Source: an uncultured Sulfitobacter sp.
GTDB lineage: Bacteria; Pseudomonadota; Alphaproteobacteria; Rhodobacterales; Rhodobacteraceae
Direction: 5' to 3'
Assembly: GCA_947501805.1 (NCBI GenBank)
Contig: CANMXJ010000014.1
Location: forward strand, 1-64,000
DNA: 64,000 nucleotides
The notes beneath the pieces were generated by a model, which saw only the letters and a program-made list of their open reading frames with translations, did no database searches and was not told the DNA's origin. A program made the position numbers and the translations under genes. Positions within the stretch are counted from its first letter, which is position 1. Every line of letters begins with the position of its first letter. Shown one piece after another: positions 36,102 to 46,779 of the stretch.

Positions 36102-36767
36102 TTACTTGTCACCCTTGCCCTTCTTGGGCTTGTCCTTGGGCGTATCACCCTCGTCCTGCTTGCCACGGTTGGCCACAATCTCGTCGATATGGCCCCACTC
36201 CAGCGCCTCGTCCGGCGTCATCCAGAGATCCCGGTCGAGTGCCTGCCGTACGGTATCATAATCCTGACCGGAGTGCTTCATGTACAACTGGTACATGCGC
36301 TCGCGGGTTCTTTCGATGTGGCGCGCGGAAATCAAAATATCTTCGGCTTTGCCCTGCGATCCGCCGGACGGCTGGTGAATCATGACTTCGGCGTTGGGCA
36401 AGGCAAAGCGCATGCCTTTTTCGCCACCAATGGCAATCACGGACCCCATAGAGGCGGCCATACCACAGATCAACGTCGACACTTTGGGGCGGATGTACTG
36501 CATGGTGTCATAGATCGACAAACCGGCAGACACTTCGCCGCCGGGGGAATTGATATACATGCTGATTTCTTTGGACGGATTCTCTGCCTCAAGGTGCAGC
36601 AACTGCGCCACAACCAGATGGCTCATCCCGCTGTGAATAGGGCCGTTGATGAAAATGATCCGCTCTTTCAGCAGACGCGAGAAGATGTCGTAAGCACGCT
36701 CGCCCCGACTGGTCTGCTCGACCACCATGGGGACGAGGTTCATATATGTCTCAACTGGATCGTTCAT
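36102..36767 (-). CDS. clpP: ATP-dependent Clp protease proteolytic subunit
   Basis: The serine protease ClpP forms the degradation chamber used with ClpX and ClpA. The start at 36767 ([19 protein letters not shown]) has AGG upstream; a start 11 codons earlier is also open. In the 221-residue product the triad is Ser106 (GMAASMGS), His131 (MIHQPSGG) and Asp180 (DRDLWM), with the exact spacing of the E. coli enzyme. A basic Lys-rich tail of about 20 residues extends the usual end. The next gene clpX is on the same strand. Confidence 0.97.
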   Translation of the reverse strand: MNDPVETYMNLVPMVVEQTSRGERAYDIFSRLLKERIIFINGPIHSGMSHLVVAQLLHLEAENPSKEISMYINSPGGEVSAGLSIYDTMQYIRPKVSTLICGMAASMGSVIAIGGEKGMRFALPNAEVMIHQPSGGSQGKAEDILISARHIERTRERMYQLYMKHSGQDYDTVRQALDRDLWMTPDEALEWGHIDEIVANRGKQDEGDTPKDKPKKGKGDK

Positions 36768-36893
36768 ATTGCTTGCCTGTATTTGTGTTTGCCGGACCAT
36801 ACCCGCGAAACCGTTGGACCAAGATTAGTCGCGGGCCGTGGGACCTTCAAGGGGGGTGGCGCGTGTTGTCTGCCTTACCGCGCGCTCTATCTC

Positions 36894-38099
36894 ATGTGCA
36901 TGATGAATTCGTTAACCACATTCCCCCCGTCTGTTGCTGCCGCCCGTCACCGATTGGACGCTTTTGCACCCAACGCCGCGCGGTACGCTTCAACACGTAA
37001 TTTTGATCACGGGCCGGGCCAGCACACCTCGGTTTCGACCCTGTCACCCTACCTGAAATTACGTGTGCTGGACGAGATAGCGGTGACACGTACCATTCTG
37101 GACCACCACACACCTGCCGCTGCTGACAAGTTCATCGCAGAAGTGTTCTGGCGTACCTACTGGAAAGGCTGGATGGAGCTTCGACCCGCTGTTTGGGACA
37201 TGTACAGAAGTGATGTAAAGCGGCTCGGAAACGATATTCAGACCCAATCCGGACTGCGCAGCCGGTGGGAAGAGGCGTGTCTGGGCAGAACCGGAATCGC
37301 ACCTTTTGATGCCTGGGCGCATGAACTGGTGGAAACAGGGTACCTGCACAACCATGCACGGATGTGGTTTGCCTCAATCTGGATATTCACGTTGCAATTG
37401 CCGTGGCAATTGGGCGCTGATTTCTTTTTGCGGCATTTACTGGACGGTGATGCCGCCGTGAATACGCTCAGCTGGCGCTGGGTTGCGGGAATACAAACGC
37501 GGGGCAAGACCTACCTTGCGCGACCCGACAATATTGCAAAATACACGTCAGGCAGATTTGGGACGGTAACAGGGCTGGCCAAACATGCCCCTGCGCAGGA
37601 TGCACCCGACGCGCCATCAGCGACGCCTCTGCCTGACTGCGCGCGGTTTTCATTGACCGGTCGTTACGGTATTGCAACCCACGGCGACGATGTGAACATG
37701 GCACCTTTGCTGGCGCAGGCCCCTGCCCCAAGCGCCTTGGGGTTTCTGGATGATGCAGCAGGCCACAGCCCGTTGAAAATGGCCCCACATGTCGGAGAAT
37801 TCCGCTGGAATATGGCAGTGGACATGACCCCGAAGGCGGAGACCCTCACGCGCCTTTTTTCCGTGCAGGACATTGCAGGTTGGGCCGCGACGCACAGGCT
37901 GGATCAGATTATCATTCCCTACGCACCCGTTGGCCCCTCACGCGAAATCTGGCAGGCCTATGCGCATCTGGAAGGGGCTTTGCCGGTCCGTCAGATACGC
38001 CGTCCCTTTGACACCACAGCATGGCCATTGGCGACCAAAGGTTTCTTTGCGTTCAAGAAACACATTCCGGACCTTATCGGGCAGATGATATTGGTTTAA
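36894..38099 (+). CDS. Photolyase/cryptochrome-type FAD-binding protein, domain order apparently inverted
   Basis: The start is uncertain: ATGs at 36894, 36900 and 36903 are all in frame and none has a clear ribosome site; the much longer open frame upstream is antisense to clpP and rejected. The product is about 400 residues. The first half is the helical FAD domain of photolyases: STLSPYLKLRVLDEI near residue 45, FIAEVFWRTYWKGW, HNHARMWFASIWIF and AVNTLSWRWVAGIQTRGK. The usual antenna alpha/beta domain, normally in front, is absent there. Instead the second half (about 235-400) has alternating strand and helix segments (DQIIIPYAPVGPSREIW, then WPLATKGFFAFKKHIP) resembling the end of that domain. 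DNA repair or light sensing is likely; which one is open. Confidence 0.75.
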   Translation: MCMMNSLTTFPPSVAAARHRLDAFAPNAARYASTRNFDHGPGQHTSVSTLSPYLKLRVLDEIAVTRTILDHHTPAAADKFIAEVFWRTYWKGWMELRPAVWDMYRSDVKRLGNDIQTQSGLRSRWEEACLGRTGIAPFDAWAHELVETGYLHNHARMWFASIWIFTLQLPWQLGADFFLRHLLDGDAAVNTLSWRWVAGIQTRGKTYLARPDNIAKYTSGRFGTVTGLAKHAPAQDAPDAPSATPLPDCARFSLTGRYGIATHGDDVNMAPLLAQAPAPSALGFLDDAAGHSPLKMAPHVGEFRWNMAVDMTPKAETLTRLFSVQDIAGWAATHRLDQIIIPYAPVGPSREIWQAYAHLEGALPVRQIRRPFDTTAWPLATKGFFAFKKHIPDLIGQMILV

Positions 38100-38184
38100 G
38101 TGTTTGGCGCGACAACCCGAACCAAACAGGTGCAAACCGAGCACAGACCTGACCCCAATGTCCCACCACCCCGGCGGAGCGTAA

Positions 38185-40206
38185 ATGACACGGCAAAAAA
38201 TCATCAACAGCCCTGAATTCGGCAACAAGGCCGAGACCTATGAGGCCGTTGACGACGTTGCGAGCAATCCTGATCTTGGCCGCACCATCGGGGATGTCAT
38301 CAACGCCCGCTACGGGCGGCGCGATATCATGCGCGGCATGCTGGGTGTTTCGGCCAGTACGGCGCTTTTTGGAACGTCTGCCTTGATTGCCCCTTCTAAA
38401 GCTGGCGCGTCAAGTACGCCTGCCAGTCGATACAACTTTGAAGAGTTGGCGGCGGGCAATGATGAAACCCACCACATTGCGCAAGGTTATGACGCTCAGA
38501 TCCTGTTGCGCTGGGGCGATCCTGTGACAGCTGATGCCCCTGCTTTCGACGTTTATAACCAGAGCGCCGCTGCCCAATTGCAGCAATTCGGCTACAATAA
38601 CGATTTTGTGGGCTTCGTGCCGATGAATAATTCAGGCACCCGTGGATTGCTGTGCGTGAACCATGAATACACCAACGAAGAAATGATGTTTGCCGGCCTG
38701 GGTCGGCAAGACAGAAACGAATTCTCGGGCATGACGCCTGAATTGATCGACATCGAAATGGCCGCACATGGCGGGTCTATTGTTGAAATCGTGCAAGATA
38801 CCTCAGGCAAATGGTTCGTGGTCCGCGACGGCCAGCTGAACCGGCGCATCACGCCGCTAGAGACCAAAATGACCCTGAGTGGTCCGGCGGCAGGACATCC
38901 ACGCCTGCAAACCGGCGATGACCCCGAAGGTACACAAGTCATCGGTACGCTCAACAATTGCGCGGGCGGCATGACGCCGTGGGGGACATGGTTGATGGCA
39001 GAAGAGAATTTTCACGGCTATTTCTGGACCGATGTGCTGGACGCCAAGGGCAAACCCGACCTTTCGGCCCACCCCGATGCAATATCTAAAAAACGCTACA
39101 AAATTCCGTCCATGTGGTACGCTTGGGGCACGCGATATGACCGCTTTAACATCGACAAAGAACCGAATTATTCCAACAAGTTCGGCTGGATTGTTGAAGT
39201 TGATCCGATGGACCCGAATACGACCCCGATCAAACGCACCGCCCTTGGCCGTTTCAGCCACGAGGGCGCGGAAACCACCATCAGCAGCGATGGCCGGCTG
39301 GTCGTTTACATGGGCGACGACAACCGTTTCGACTATCTTTACAAATTTGTCTCGGACAACATCGTTTCGGATACCCCATCTGAAAACCGCAACCTGCTGG
39401 ATGAAGGTACGCTTTATGTCGCGCGGTTTGAAGTGGACGGAACTCTTAGCTGGCTCCCGCTGGTTCATGGCACGGGGCCATTGACAGCAGAAAACGGCTT
39501 TCCCTCACAAGCCGATGTTCTTATCGACACCCGCCTAGCCGCGGACGCCTTGGGAGCCACCCCGATGGATCGTCCCGAAGACGCGCAACCCCGCGGCGAT
39601 GGCACGGCCTATGTGATGCTGACCAACAACCGCAAGCGCAAAACACCCAACGCCGCCAATCCACGTGCTGAATCCACCTTTGGCCATATCATCGAGATCA
39701 AGGAGGACCATGGCAATCATGCGGCCTCTACCGGCAAGTGGTCGATCCTGATCAAATGCGGTGATCCCTCCGTTGCCGAAGTGGGTGCCGAGTGGAACCC
39801 TGACACGTCTCAGGACGGCTGGTTCGGATCACCTGACAATTGCGCGATGGATGCAGATGGACGGCTGTGGGTCGCCACGGACCAAGGCGCGCGCTGGCAC
39901 AAAAGTGGCAAGTCCGACGGGCTTTATGCGGTTGAGACCGAGGGGCACGCCCGTGGCAACTCCAAGCTGTTCTTTCGTTGCCCGGTCGGCGGCGAACTCT
40001 GCGGCCCCTGCTTTACCGAAGATGGCGAGACCCTGTTTCTCGCGGTGCAGCACCCCGGAACAGACGGTACCAAGTATTTCAAGGGTTTCGAACGCGCATC
40101 GACCTTTGATGATCCCGCAACCCGCTGGCCCGACTTTGATCCTGAAATGCCGCCGCGCCCGTCCATCGTGGTGATCACAAAGCGGGGCGGTGGCAAAATC
40201 GCTTAG
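38185..40206 (+). CDS. phoX: PhoX family alkaline phosphatase
   Basis: PhoX releases phosphate from organic esters in the periplasm and uses Ca and Fe; it is common in marine bacteria. The 673-residue protein has a Tat signal with the twin arginine at residues 45-46 (YGRRDIMRGMLG) after a long N-region, then DUF839 signatures: GFVPMNNSGTRGLLCVNHEY, NNCAGGMTPWGTWLMAEENFHGY in parts, GRFSHEGAETTIS, VYMGDDNRFDYLYKFVS and GSPDNCAMDADGRLWVATDQG. GGAG precedes the ATG. Its stop overlaps the znuA stop by a few bases on the opposite strand. A Pho box was not identified upstream. Confidence 0.93.
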   Translation: MTRQKIINSPEFGNKAETYEAVDDVASNPDLGRTIGDVINARYGRRDIMRGMLGVSASTALFGTSALIAPSKAGASSTPASRYNFEELAAGNDETHHIAQGYDAQILLRWGDPVTADAPAFDVYNQSAAAQLQQFGYNNDFVGFVPMNNSGTRGLLCVNHEYTNEEMMFAGLGRQDRNEFSGMTPELIDIEMAAHGGSIVEIVQDTSGKWFVVRDGQLNRRITPLETKMTLSGPAAGHPRLQTGDDPEGTQVIGTLNNCAGGMTPWGTWLMAEENFHGYFWTDVLDAKGKPDLSAHPDAISKKRYKIPSMWYAWGTRYDRFNIDKEPNYSNKFGWIVEVDPMDPNTTPIKRTALGRFSHEGAETTISSDGRLVVYMGDDNRFDYLYKFVSDNIVSDTPSENRNLLDEGTLYVARFEVDGTLSWLPLVHGTGPLTAENGFPSQADVLIDTRLAADALGATPMDRPEDAQPRGDGTAYVMLTNNRKRKTPNAANPRAESTFGHIIEIKEDHGNHAASTGKWSILIKCGDPSVAEVGAEWNPDTSQDGWFGSPDNCAMDADGRLWVATDQGARWHKSGKSDGLYAVETEGHARGNSKLFFRCPVGGELCGPCFTEDGETLFLAVQHPGTDGTKYFKGFERASTFDDPATRWPDFDPEMPPRPSIVVITKRGGGKIA

Positions 40207-41207
40207 GGAGTAAGGCAGGCCGCCATATCCTTGGCCATCCCCATCAGAAGGTCGGGATATAGATCGGCACCAGGTGTCAGTCCGGTGCCAAGAGGATCAA
40301 GGGTCGCCAGCTTGGTATCCAGCCCCTCGATAACAGTTGTTAGCAGACCGGTGTTCATTTGCGGTTCGGCAAAGGCACAAACGGCCCCCGTCTGTGCAAT
40401 GTGCCCGCGCAGTTCCGCAATGCGTGCAGCACCGGGTTTCGCAGCATCCCCTGTGCTGACGGCACCTACAGCTTCCAGCCCAAAGCGCGCCTCGAAATAG
40501 TGGAAGGCGTCGTGAAAAACAATAAACGGGCGGTCCGAAAGGTCCGATACGATCTTTTCAATCTGGTGTGCCAAAAGAAAAAGCCGCTTGTCGCCGTCCT
40601 CTGCATTCCGGAAATAGGTCTGCGCATTCGCCGGGTCCATCACGGCAAGCGTTTGCGCGATTGCACCCATAGCAACCGCGCCGTTCAAGGGGTTCAACCA
40701 CAAATGCGGATCGCTTCCCGCGTGATCGCCTTTCCATTCTGTGGCCTGCTCATGTGCGTGATCGTCGTGATCTTCATGCCCATCATCATGCGCGCCCTCG
40801 GCATGCGTATCATCCTTGTGCGCATCGTGATCTTCATGCCCGCCGTGGTCATGCGCGTCAAAGCCTGCCCCCTCCCGAAATGGCAGCAACTGCATCCCAG
40901 ACACCTCCATCAGTTCCAGTTTGCGTGCATCTGCCGCCAAAGTGTCAAGCGGACCCGTCAGCCAGGGCGTCAAGGCAGGCCCGACCCAGACCACAAGATC
41001 GGAAGATCCAAGCGCGCGGGCCTCAGACGGGCGCATGGCATAGGCATGTGGTGAGGCACCGGCCGGAATAACCAGAATCGGCTCCCCTACACCTTTCATC
41101 ACTTGCGACACCATCGCATGAACGGGCGCAATATCGGTTGCAACAACCGGCACGTCAGCACGCGCAAAGGCAGGAAAGATCAAAAGCAAGGAAAGCAGCG
41201 CACGCAT
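40203..41207 (-). CDS. znuA: Zinc ABC transporter substrate-binding protein
   Basis: ZnuA captures zinc in the periplasm for the ZnuBC transporter. The start at 41207 (MRALLSLLLIFPAFARADVP) has TGAGG upstream and a clean Sec signal of about 17 residues. The 334-residue protein has metal-ligand histidines in PVHAMVSQV, ASPHAYAMRPS, DPHLWLNP and FHDAFHYFE. A long His/Asp-rich loop occupies about residues 122-160 (AHDHGGHEDHDAHK and more), the known zinc-collecting loop of this family. It diverges from zur across a Zur-type operator. Confidence 0.95.
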   Translation of the reverse strand: MRALLSLLLIFPAFARADVPVVATDIAPVHAMVSQVMKGVGEPILVIPAGASPHAYAMRPSEARALGSSDLVVWVGPALTPWLTGPLDTLAADARKLELMEVSGMQLLPFREGAGFDAHDHGGHEDHDAHKDDTHAEGAHDDGHEDHDDHAHEQATEWKGDHAGSDPHLWLNPLNGAVAMGAIAQTLAVMDPANAQTYFRNAEDGDKRLFLLAHQIEKIVSDLSDRPFIVFHDAFHYFEARFGLEAVGAVSTGDAAKPGAARIAELRGHIAQTGAVCAFAEPQMNTGLLTTVIEGLDTKLATLDPLGTGLTPGADLYPDLLMGMAKDMAACLTP

Positions 41208-41220
41208 GGGATACCTCAAA

Positions 41221-41237
41221 ATGTTATACTATTACAT
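41221..41237. promoter_or_regulatory. Second, weaker Zur-like dyad before znuA
   Basis: ATGTTATACTATTACAT is an imperfect dyad with ATGTTAT and a degenerate ATTACAT arm. It lies 14 bases upstream of the znuA start codon and 11 bases from the perfect palindrome. It could be a second Zur site for znuA. Confidence 0.4.
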
Positions 41238-41248
41238 TTGATAAAACG

Positions 41249-41262
41249 TATGTTATAACATA
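41249..41262. promoter_or_regulatory. Zur operator in the znuA/zur divergent promoter
   Basis: TATGTTATAACATA is a perfect 14-bp palindrome in the 82-base gap between znuA and zur-znuC-znuB. It matches the alphaproteobacterial Zur-box form (GATATGTTATAACATATC type). Repression of both directions when zinc is sufficient is expected. Confidence 0.85.
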
Positions 41263-41289
41263 TCAAGCCTGAAAACGCGGAGAGTCATT

Positions 41290-41769
41290 ATGTCTACCAT
41301 CGGATTTGAACCGCATGACCATCAAAGATGCGTGGCGGGCACCCTGTCCAAAGCCGAAAAACAATGTGCAGAAAACGGCCTGCGCCTGACTCCTGTGCGG
41401 CGGCGTGCCTTGGAAATCCTGCTGGCAGAACATCGCGCCTTGGGCGCATACGACCTGCTTGCTGTCTTAGCCGAGGAAGGCCTTGGCGCGCAGCCGCCCG
41501 TTGCTTACCGCGCCCTTGATTTTCTGGTCAAGGCGGGGTTTGCCCACAAAATCGAAGCGCTCAATGCCTATATCGCCTGCGCGCATCTTGGCACATGCCA
41601 AACGCCTGCCTTTCTGATCTGTCGCAGTTGCAAGTCGGTAGCCGAAGCAGATACCGCGCCCGCATCGGGCCGCCTTGGCGATGCCGCCCGCGCAGCCGGT
41701 TTTCAGATCGAGCGCACGGTGGTGGAGGCCCAAGGTCTCTGTCCGGCCTGCCAGAAGGCTGCCGCATGA
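41290..41769 (+). CDS. zur: Zinc uptake regulator Zur (Fur family)
   Basis: The 159-residue Fur-family repressor has a winged HTH (TPVRRRALEILLAEHRALGAYDLL is its core, read in parts) and metal-site residues: HKIEALNAYIACAHLGTC, LICRSCKSVAE and the C-terminal GLCPACQ, which give the structural CxxC zinc pairs. Position decides that this is Zur, not Fur: it diverges from znuA across a Zur-type palindrome and overlaps znuC (ATGA). It represses zinc import when zinc is abundant and probably regulates itself. Confidence 0.95.
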   Translation: MSTIGFEPHDHQRCVAGTLSKAEKQCAENGLRLTPVRRRALEILLAEHRALGAYDLLAVLAEEGLGAQPPVAYRALDFLVKAGFAHKIEALNAYIACAHLGTCQTPAFLICRSCKSVAEADTAPASGRLGDAARAAGFQIERTVVEAQGLCPACQKAAA

Positions 41770-42503
41770 GCCTGATCGAAACCAAAAATCTGACGCTTGG
41801 CTATGGCGGTAAAATTGTGCTGCGCGATGTGAGTTTTGCCATCGAAGCCGGAGAGATTGTGACGATTGTCGGACCCAACGGCTCTGGCAAATCCAGCCTG
41901 CTGCGCGCCTTGATCGGTGCGCTGCGCCCGATCTCTGGTGACGTTATACGCAAACCCGACCTCAAGATCGGCTACGTCCCGCAGAAGTTACATATTGATG
42001 CGACCTTGCCGTTGACAGTGCAGCGCTTCCTGAACCTGCCAAAGCGACAAAACCCGGCAGATATTGAAGCGGCTTTGACCCGCGCAGGTGTGCCCGAGTT
42101 GTCCCAAGCCCAGATGACCTCTCTGTCTGGCGGGCAATTCCAGCGCGTTCTGCTGGCCCGTGCGTTGCTTGGTAAACCTGACATCTTAATACTGGATGAA
42201 GCCACTCAAGGCCTCGACCAGCCGGGAGCGGCGGGTTTCTATCGTCAGATTGAAGAGGTCCGCCGTGATCTGGGGCTGGCCGTGCTGATGGTCAGCCACG
42301 ATCTGCACGTGGTCATGGCTGCATCCGACAGGGTGCTTTGCCTGAACGGCCATGTCTGTTGTGAGGGATCACCAGAGATTGTCGCTGACGCACCAGAATA
42401 CCGCGCCTTGTTTGGCACTGGCACACAAGGCACGTTGGCGCTGTATCGCCATGATCACGATCACGCGCATGACCATTCCCACGAGCACGGACACTCCCAC
42501 TGA
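41766..42503 (+). CDS. znuC: Zinc ABC transporter ATP-binding protein
   Basis: The ATG at 41766 overlaps the zur stop as ATGA. The 245-residue ATPase has Walker A GPNGSGKS at 36-43, signature LSGGQFQR and Walker B ILILDEATQGLD, with HDLHVV as switch. The tail is strongly His-rich (HDHDHAHDHSHEHGHSH), a feature seen in some ZnuC and probably a metal reservoir. One base links it to znuB. Confidence 0.96.
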   Translation: MSLIETKNLTLGYGGKIVLRDVSFAIEAGEIVTIVGPNGSGKSSLLRALIGALRPISGDVIRKPDLKIGYVPQKLHIDATLPLTVQRFLNLPKRQNPADIEAALTRAGVPELSQAQMTSLSGGQFQRVLLARALLGKPDILILDEATQGLDQPGAAGFYRQIEEVRRDLGLAVLMVSHDLHVVMAASDRVLCLNGHVCCEGSPEIVADAPEYRALFGTGTQGTLALYRHDHDHAHDHSHEHGHSH

Positions 42504-43297
42504 TGCTAGATGATTTCATACTGCGTGCGGGCCTTGCCGGCTTGGGCGTCGCACTTGCCGCTGCACCTTTGGGCTGTTTTGTGGTCTGGCGGCGCATGGC
42601 CTATTTCGGGGATGCGACCAGCCACGCAGCCTTGCTTGGCGTCGCCCTTGCGCTCGCCACCAACATTCCCGTGATTGCAGGCGTACTGATAATCGCGCTG
42701 GTGATGGCCTTGATCATCAGCAGCCTGTCCGAGCGCCATGTGAGTTCGGATGCCTTGTTGGGTGTCCTAGCGCATGCAGGACTGGCGTTTGGTCTTGTGG
42801 CGGTATCACTGGTGCCGGGGCAACGAGTGGACCTTTCGGCCTATCTGTTCGGTGATATTCTTGCGGTGTCCAGCATGGATGTGGTGGTAATCTGGGCGGG
42901 TGCGGTACTGGTCGCCTTGCTGCTGCTCGCCCGCTGGCAAGCGCTTCTTACGGCCACGCTGAACCCCGATCTTGCCACAGCCTCGGGGGGAAACCCGAAA
43001 CGCGAACAGTTCATCCTGACGCTTGCCCTGGCGGTTACAGTGGCCGTGGCGATCAAGGTTGTTGGCGCGCTGCTGATTGCGGCCATGCTGGTAATCCCTG
43101 CCGCTGCTGCGCGCCCTTTTGCGCGGACGCCCGAAGGCATGGCGCTCTGTGCGATGGCGTTGGGTGGCATTGCGGTATGTGCAGGTCTTGGTGCCTCGTT
43201 CCTTTTTGACACCCCCGCCGGACCCAGCATCGTTTCGGCCGCGGCGGTTTTCTTTGCTTTTTCAACTGCATTGTCACCTGCAATCAGAAGCCGATAA
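42503..43297 (+). CDS. znuB: Zinc ABC transporter permease
   Basis: The 264-residue ABC-3 family permease has about eight membrane helices. RRMAYFGDATSHAALLG near residue 30 and the later VKVVGALLIAAMLVIPAAAA region are family signatures. It forms the membrane channel with ZnuC and receives zinc from ZnuA. The start overlaps the znuC stop by one base (TGATG), so the operon is zur-znuC-znuB. Confidence 0.95.
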   Translation: MLDDFILRAGLAGLGVALAAAPLGCFVVWRRMAYFGDATSHAALLGVALALATNIPVIAGVLIIALVMALIISSLSERHVSSDALLGVLAHAGLAFGLVAVSLVPGQRVDLSAYLFGDILAVSSMDVVVIWAGAVLVALLLLARWQALLTATLNPDLATASGGNPKREQFILTLALAVTVAVAIKVVGALLIAAMLVIPAAAARPFARTPEGMALCAMALGGIAVCAGLGASFLFDTPAGPSIVSAAAVFFAFSTALSPAIRSR

Positions 43298-43307
43298 CAT
43301 GCGTTAA

Positions 43308-44530
<1,223 letters not shown>

Positions 44531-44531
<1 letters not shown>

Positions 44532-45280
44532 TGCCAGACAAGACCAATAATACCCCGCCCAAAGGTGGCTATGCCGCACGGCTACCGGCCAATCATCCAG
44601 TAGCCCTGTATCCCCCCTACCGTACGTCCGTAAAGCGCAGTCCGCAGGCCGCGCCGCTCTCATTCCCCTCTACCATCAGTGAAGAGACCGGCCCCGTGTT
44701 CGGCCACAGCATGCTGGGCCCATTGGACGGTGATTTGCTCAGGAACTTCGGGCCACAGGATCAAACCGCCATTGGTCCGCGCATTATCGTGCATGGCCGT
44801 GTTCAGGACCAGTTTGGCCGTCCGGTGGCGGGTGCATTGCTCGAAGTCTGGCAGGCCAACGCAGGCGGGCGGTATCGCCATGTCAAAGAAGGCTACATCG
44901 CCCCACTTGATCCCAATTTTGGCGGTTGCGGACGGGTGATCACCGACGCGGATGGCAGATACGAACTGCGCACTGTCAAGCCGGGCCCCTATCCGTGGCC
45001 AAATGGCCCGAACGATTGGCGTCCCGCCCATATCCACTTCAGCGTTTTCGGCGCAGGTTTTGCGCAGCGGTTGATCACGCAAATGTACTTTGAGGGTGAT
45101 CCGCTGATCCCGCTGTGTCCGATTGTGCGCACGATCAATGACGCGGCTGCGGTTGCGCGGCTCATTGCACCACTGGACAAGCCACACACCCTGCCGATGG
45201 ATGCGCTTGCCTACCGCTTTGACATCACGCTGCGCGGGCGGCGTCAGACATTGTTTGAAAACCGGATGGAGGGCTTGTAA
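44531..45280 (+). CDS. pcaH: Protocatechuate 3,4-dioxygenase beta subunit
   Basis: The beta subunit holds the catalytic non-heme Fe(III) and opens the protocatechuate ring to 3-carboxymuconate. In this 249-residue protein the iron ligands are visible: Tyr115 (GGRYRH), Tyr154 (PGPYPW), and His167 and His169 (RPAHIHF). It lies between pobA and pcaG with one-base overlaps on both sides. The remaining beta-ketoadipate genes (pcaBCDIJ) are not in this window. Confidence 0.97.
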
Positions 45281-45870
45281 TGAACGATTTTCCCGAAACA
45301 GCCAGCCAGACCGCTGGCCCTTATGTGCACATCGGGTGCACCCCGAATTTTGCGGGCATCAACGGCGTATATCCCGACGACCTTGGCGCAAAAATGATAA
45401 CCGGCGCGGCGAATGGCACACGGATCACTCTTCTCGGTCAGGTCTTTGACGGGACCGGCACGCCGTTGCGTGACGCCATGGTCGAAGCATGGCAGGCAGA
45501 TGCAAACGGGCTATATGCGGGGCAGCCCGAAGCCGATCTGCATTTCACCGGATTTGGCCGCTGCGCCTGTGATCCGGTCGATGGCACGTTCCGCTTCGAA
45601 ACTGTTCGTCCAGCCGCCGTCCCATGGCCTCAAGGCGGGATGCAGGCCCCGCATATCACGATCTGGATTGTGGCGCGCGGCATCAACCTTGGCCTGCACA
45701 CCCGTGCCTATTTTGAGGATGCGCCAGAGAATGACAGTGATCCGGTGCTTGGCCGGATCGAACATCGCAACAGGGTGAGAACGCTTTTGGCGCAGCGTGA
45801 AGAAGAAAGCACCTATCGCTTTAACATTCACCTGCAAGGTGCTGGTGAAACGATGTTTTTTGATGTTTGA
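45280..45870 (+). CDS. pcaG: Protocatechuate 3,4-dioxygenase alpha subunit
   Basis: The 196-residue alpha subunit has the same beta-sandwich as PcaH but lacks the iron ligands: in place of the Tyr/His set it has VRPAAVPWPQGGMQAPHITIWI. SQTAGPYVHIG opens it. It builds the active site pocket with PcaH in the (alpha-beta-Fe)12 complex. The start TGATG overlap with pcaH indicates coupled translation for 1:1 subunits. About 80 bases follow to the convergent kynA stop. Confidence 0.96.
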   Translation: MNDFPETASQTAGPYVHIGCTPNFAGINGVYPDDLGAKMITGAANGTRITLLGQVFDGTGTPLRDAMVEAWQADANGLYAGQPEADLHFTGFGRCACDPVDGTFRFETVRPAAVPWPQGGMQAPHITIWIVARGINLGLHTRAYFEDAPENDSDPVLGRIEHRNRVRTLLAQREEESTYRFNIHLQGAGETMFFDV

Positions 45871-45951
45871 AATTATGTCACACGGGCGCCGGATCCAGAT
45901 ACCCGCGTGCCTGAAATTAGGCCAACAGTTCTTTCCTTACAATGCCACTTG

Positions 45952-46779
45952 CTACAAAGCGCCCCTCACGTTCCACAATTCAGGGAATAGCTCGACTTCC
46001 AGCATCTTGCGCAAATAAGCGACCCCTGAGGTGCCGCCCGTGCCACGCTTGAAGCCGATAATCCGCTCAACTGTTGTCACGTGGTTAAACCGCCAACGCC
46101 GGAAGTAATCTTCAAGATCGACCAGTTTTTCGGCCAGCTCGTACAGCTCCCAATGGGTGTTCGGATTTTCGTACACTTTTTGCCAAAGATCCTGAATCGC
46201 CGGATCAGCCTGCCAGTCCCCCTCACGCGGTTGCCCCGCCAAAGGGGCCACCTCCAAACGCTTACAGGTCACATCAATCGCCACTTGATAGAGGCTCGGC
46301 TGTGCCAGTTCCGCACTCAAGGCATCATAGGCCGCCGCCTTGTGTTTGTGCAGCTTCATCAATGCCTCGTTGCGGTTGCCCAACAGATATTCAACAAGGC
46401 GATACTGGTGCGATTGAAAGCCCGATGAATTGCCAAGTGAGGGGCGGAACGCCGTGTATTCACTTGGCGTCATGGTGCGCAGAACATCCCATGCGTTATT
46501 GAGTTGCTCGAATATCCGCGCCACGCGCGACAGCATCTTAAAAGCCGGTTGCAGGTCATTTTGCAGCATGACACCGCGCGCCGCCTGCAATTCATGGATT
46601 GCAAGACGCATCCACAATTCAGACGTCTGGTGTTGGATGATAAAAAGCATCTCGTCATGGGCATCTGACAATGGATGCTGCGCAGACAGGATCGCATCGA
46701 GGCCAAGGTAATCGCCATAAGACATGTCCTTGGCGAAATCCATCTTGGCACCGTCAGCTGCTTTTTCGAAATCGCTCAA
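45952..46779 (-). CDS. kynA: Tryptophan 2,3-dioxygenase
   Basis: KynA is a heme enzyme that oxidises tryptophan to N-formylkynurenine. The 275-residue protein has the substrate-region [19 protein letters not shown] near residues 43-61, a helical middle with [16 protein letters not shown], and the C-terminal [22 protein letters not shown] carrying the axial His of the heme. It is the last gene of the minus-strand operon that degrades anthranilate via CoA, and overlaps the ligase stop by four bases. kynB and kynU are not here and must lie elsewhere. Confidence 0.96.
   Translation of the reverse strand: MSDFEKAADGAKMDFAKDMSYGDYLGLDAILSAQHPLSDAHDEMLFIIQHQTSELWMRLAIHELQAARGVMLQNDLQPAFKMLSRVARIFEQLNNAWDVLRTMTPSEYTAFRPSLGNSSGFQSHQYRLVEYLLGNRNEALMKLHKHKAAAYDALSAELAQPSLYQVAIDVTCKRLEVAPLAGQPREGDWQADPAIQDLWQKVYENPNTHWELYELAEKLVDLEDYFRRWRFNHVTTVERIIGFKRGTGGTSGVAYLRKMLEVELFPELWNVRGAL

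Noticed and set aside
36189..36893. A 235-codon upstream extension of the photolyase-like gene
   Set aside because: It is antisense to clpP, and its amino-acid composition is that of a mirror frame. The FAD-domain similarity begins only after 36903.
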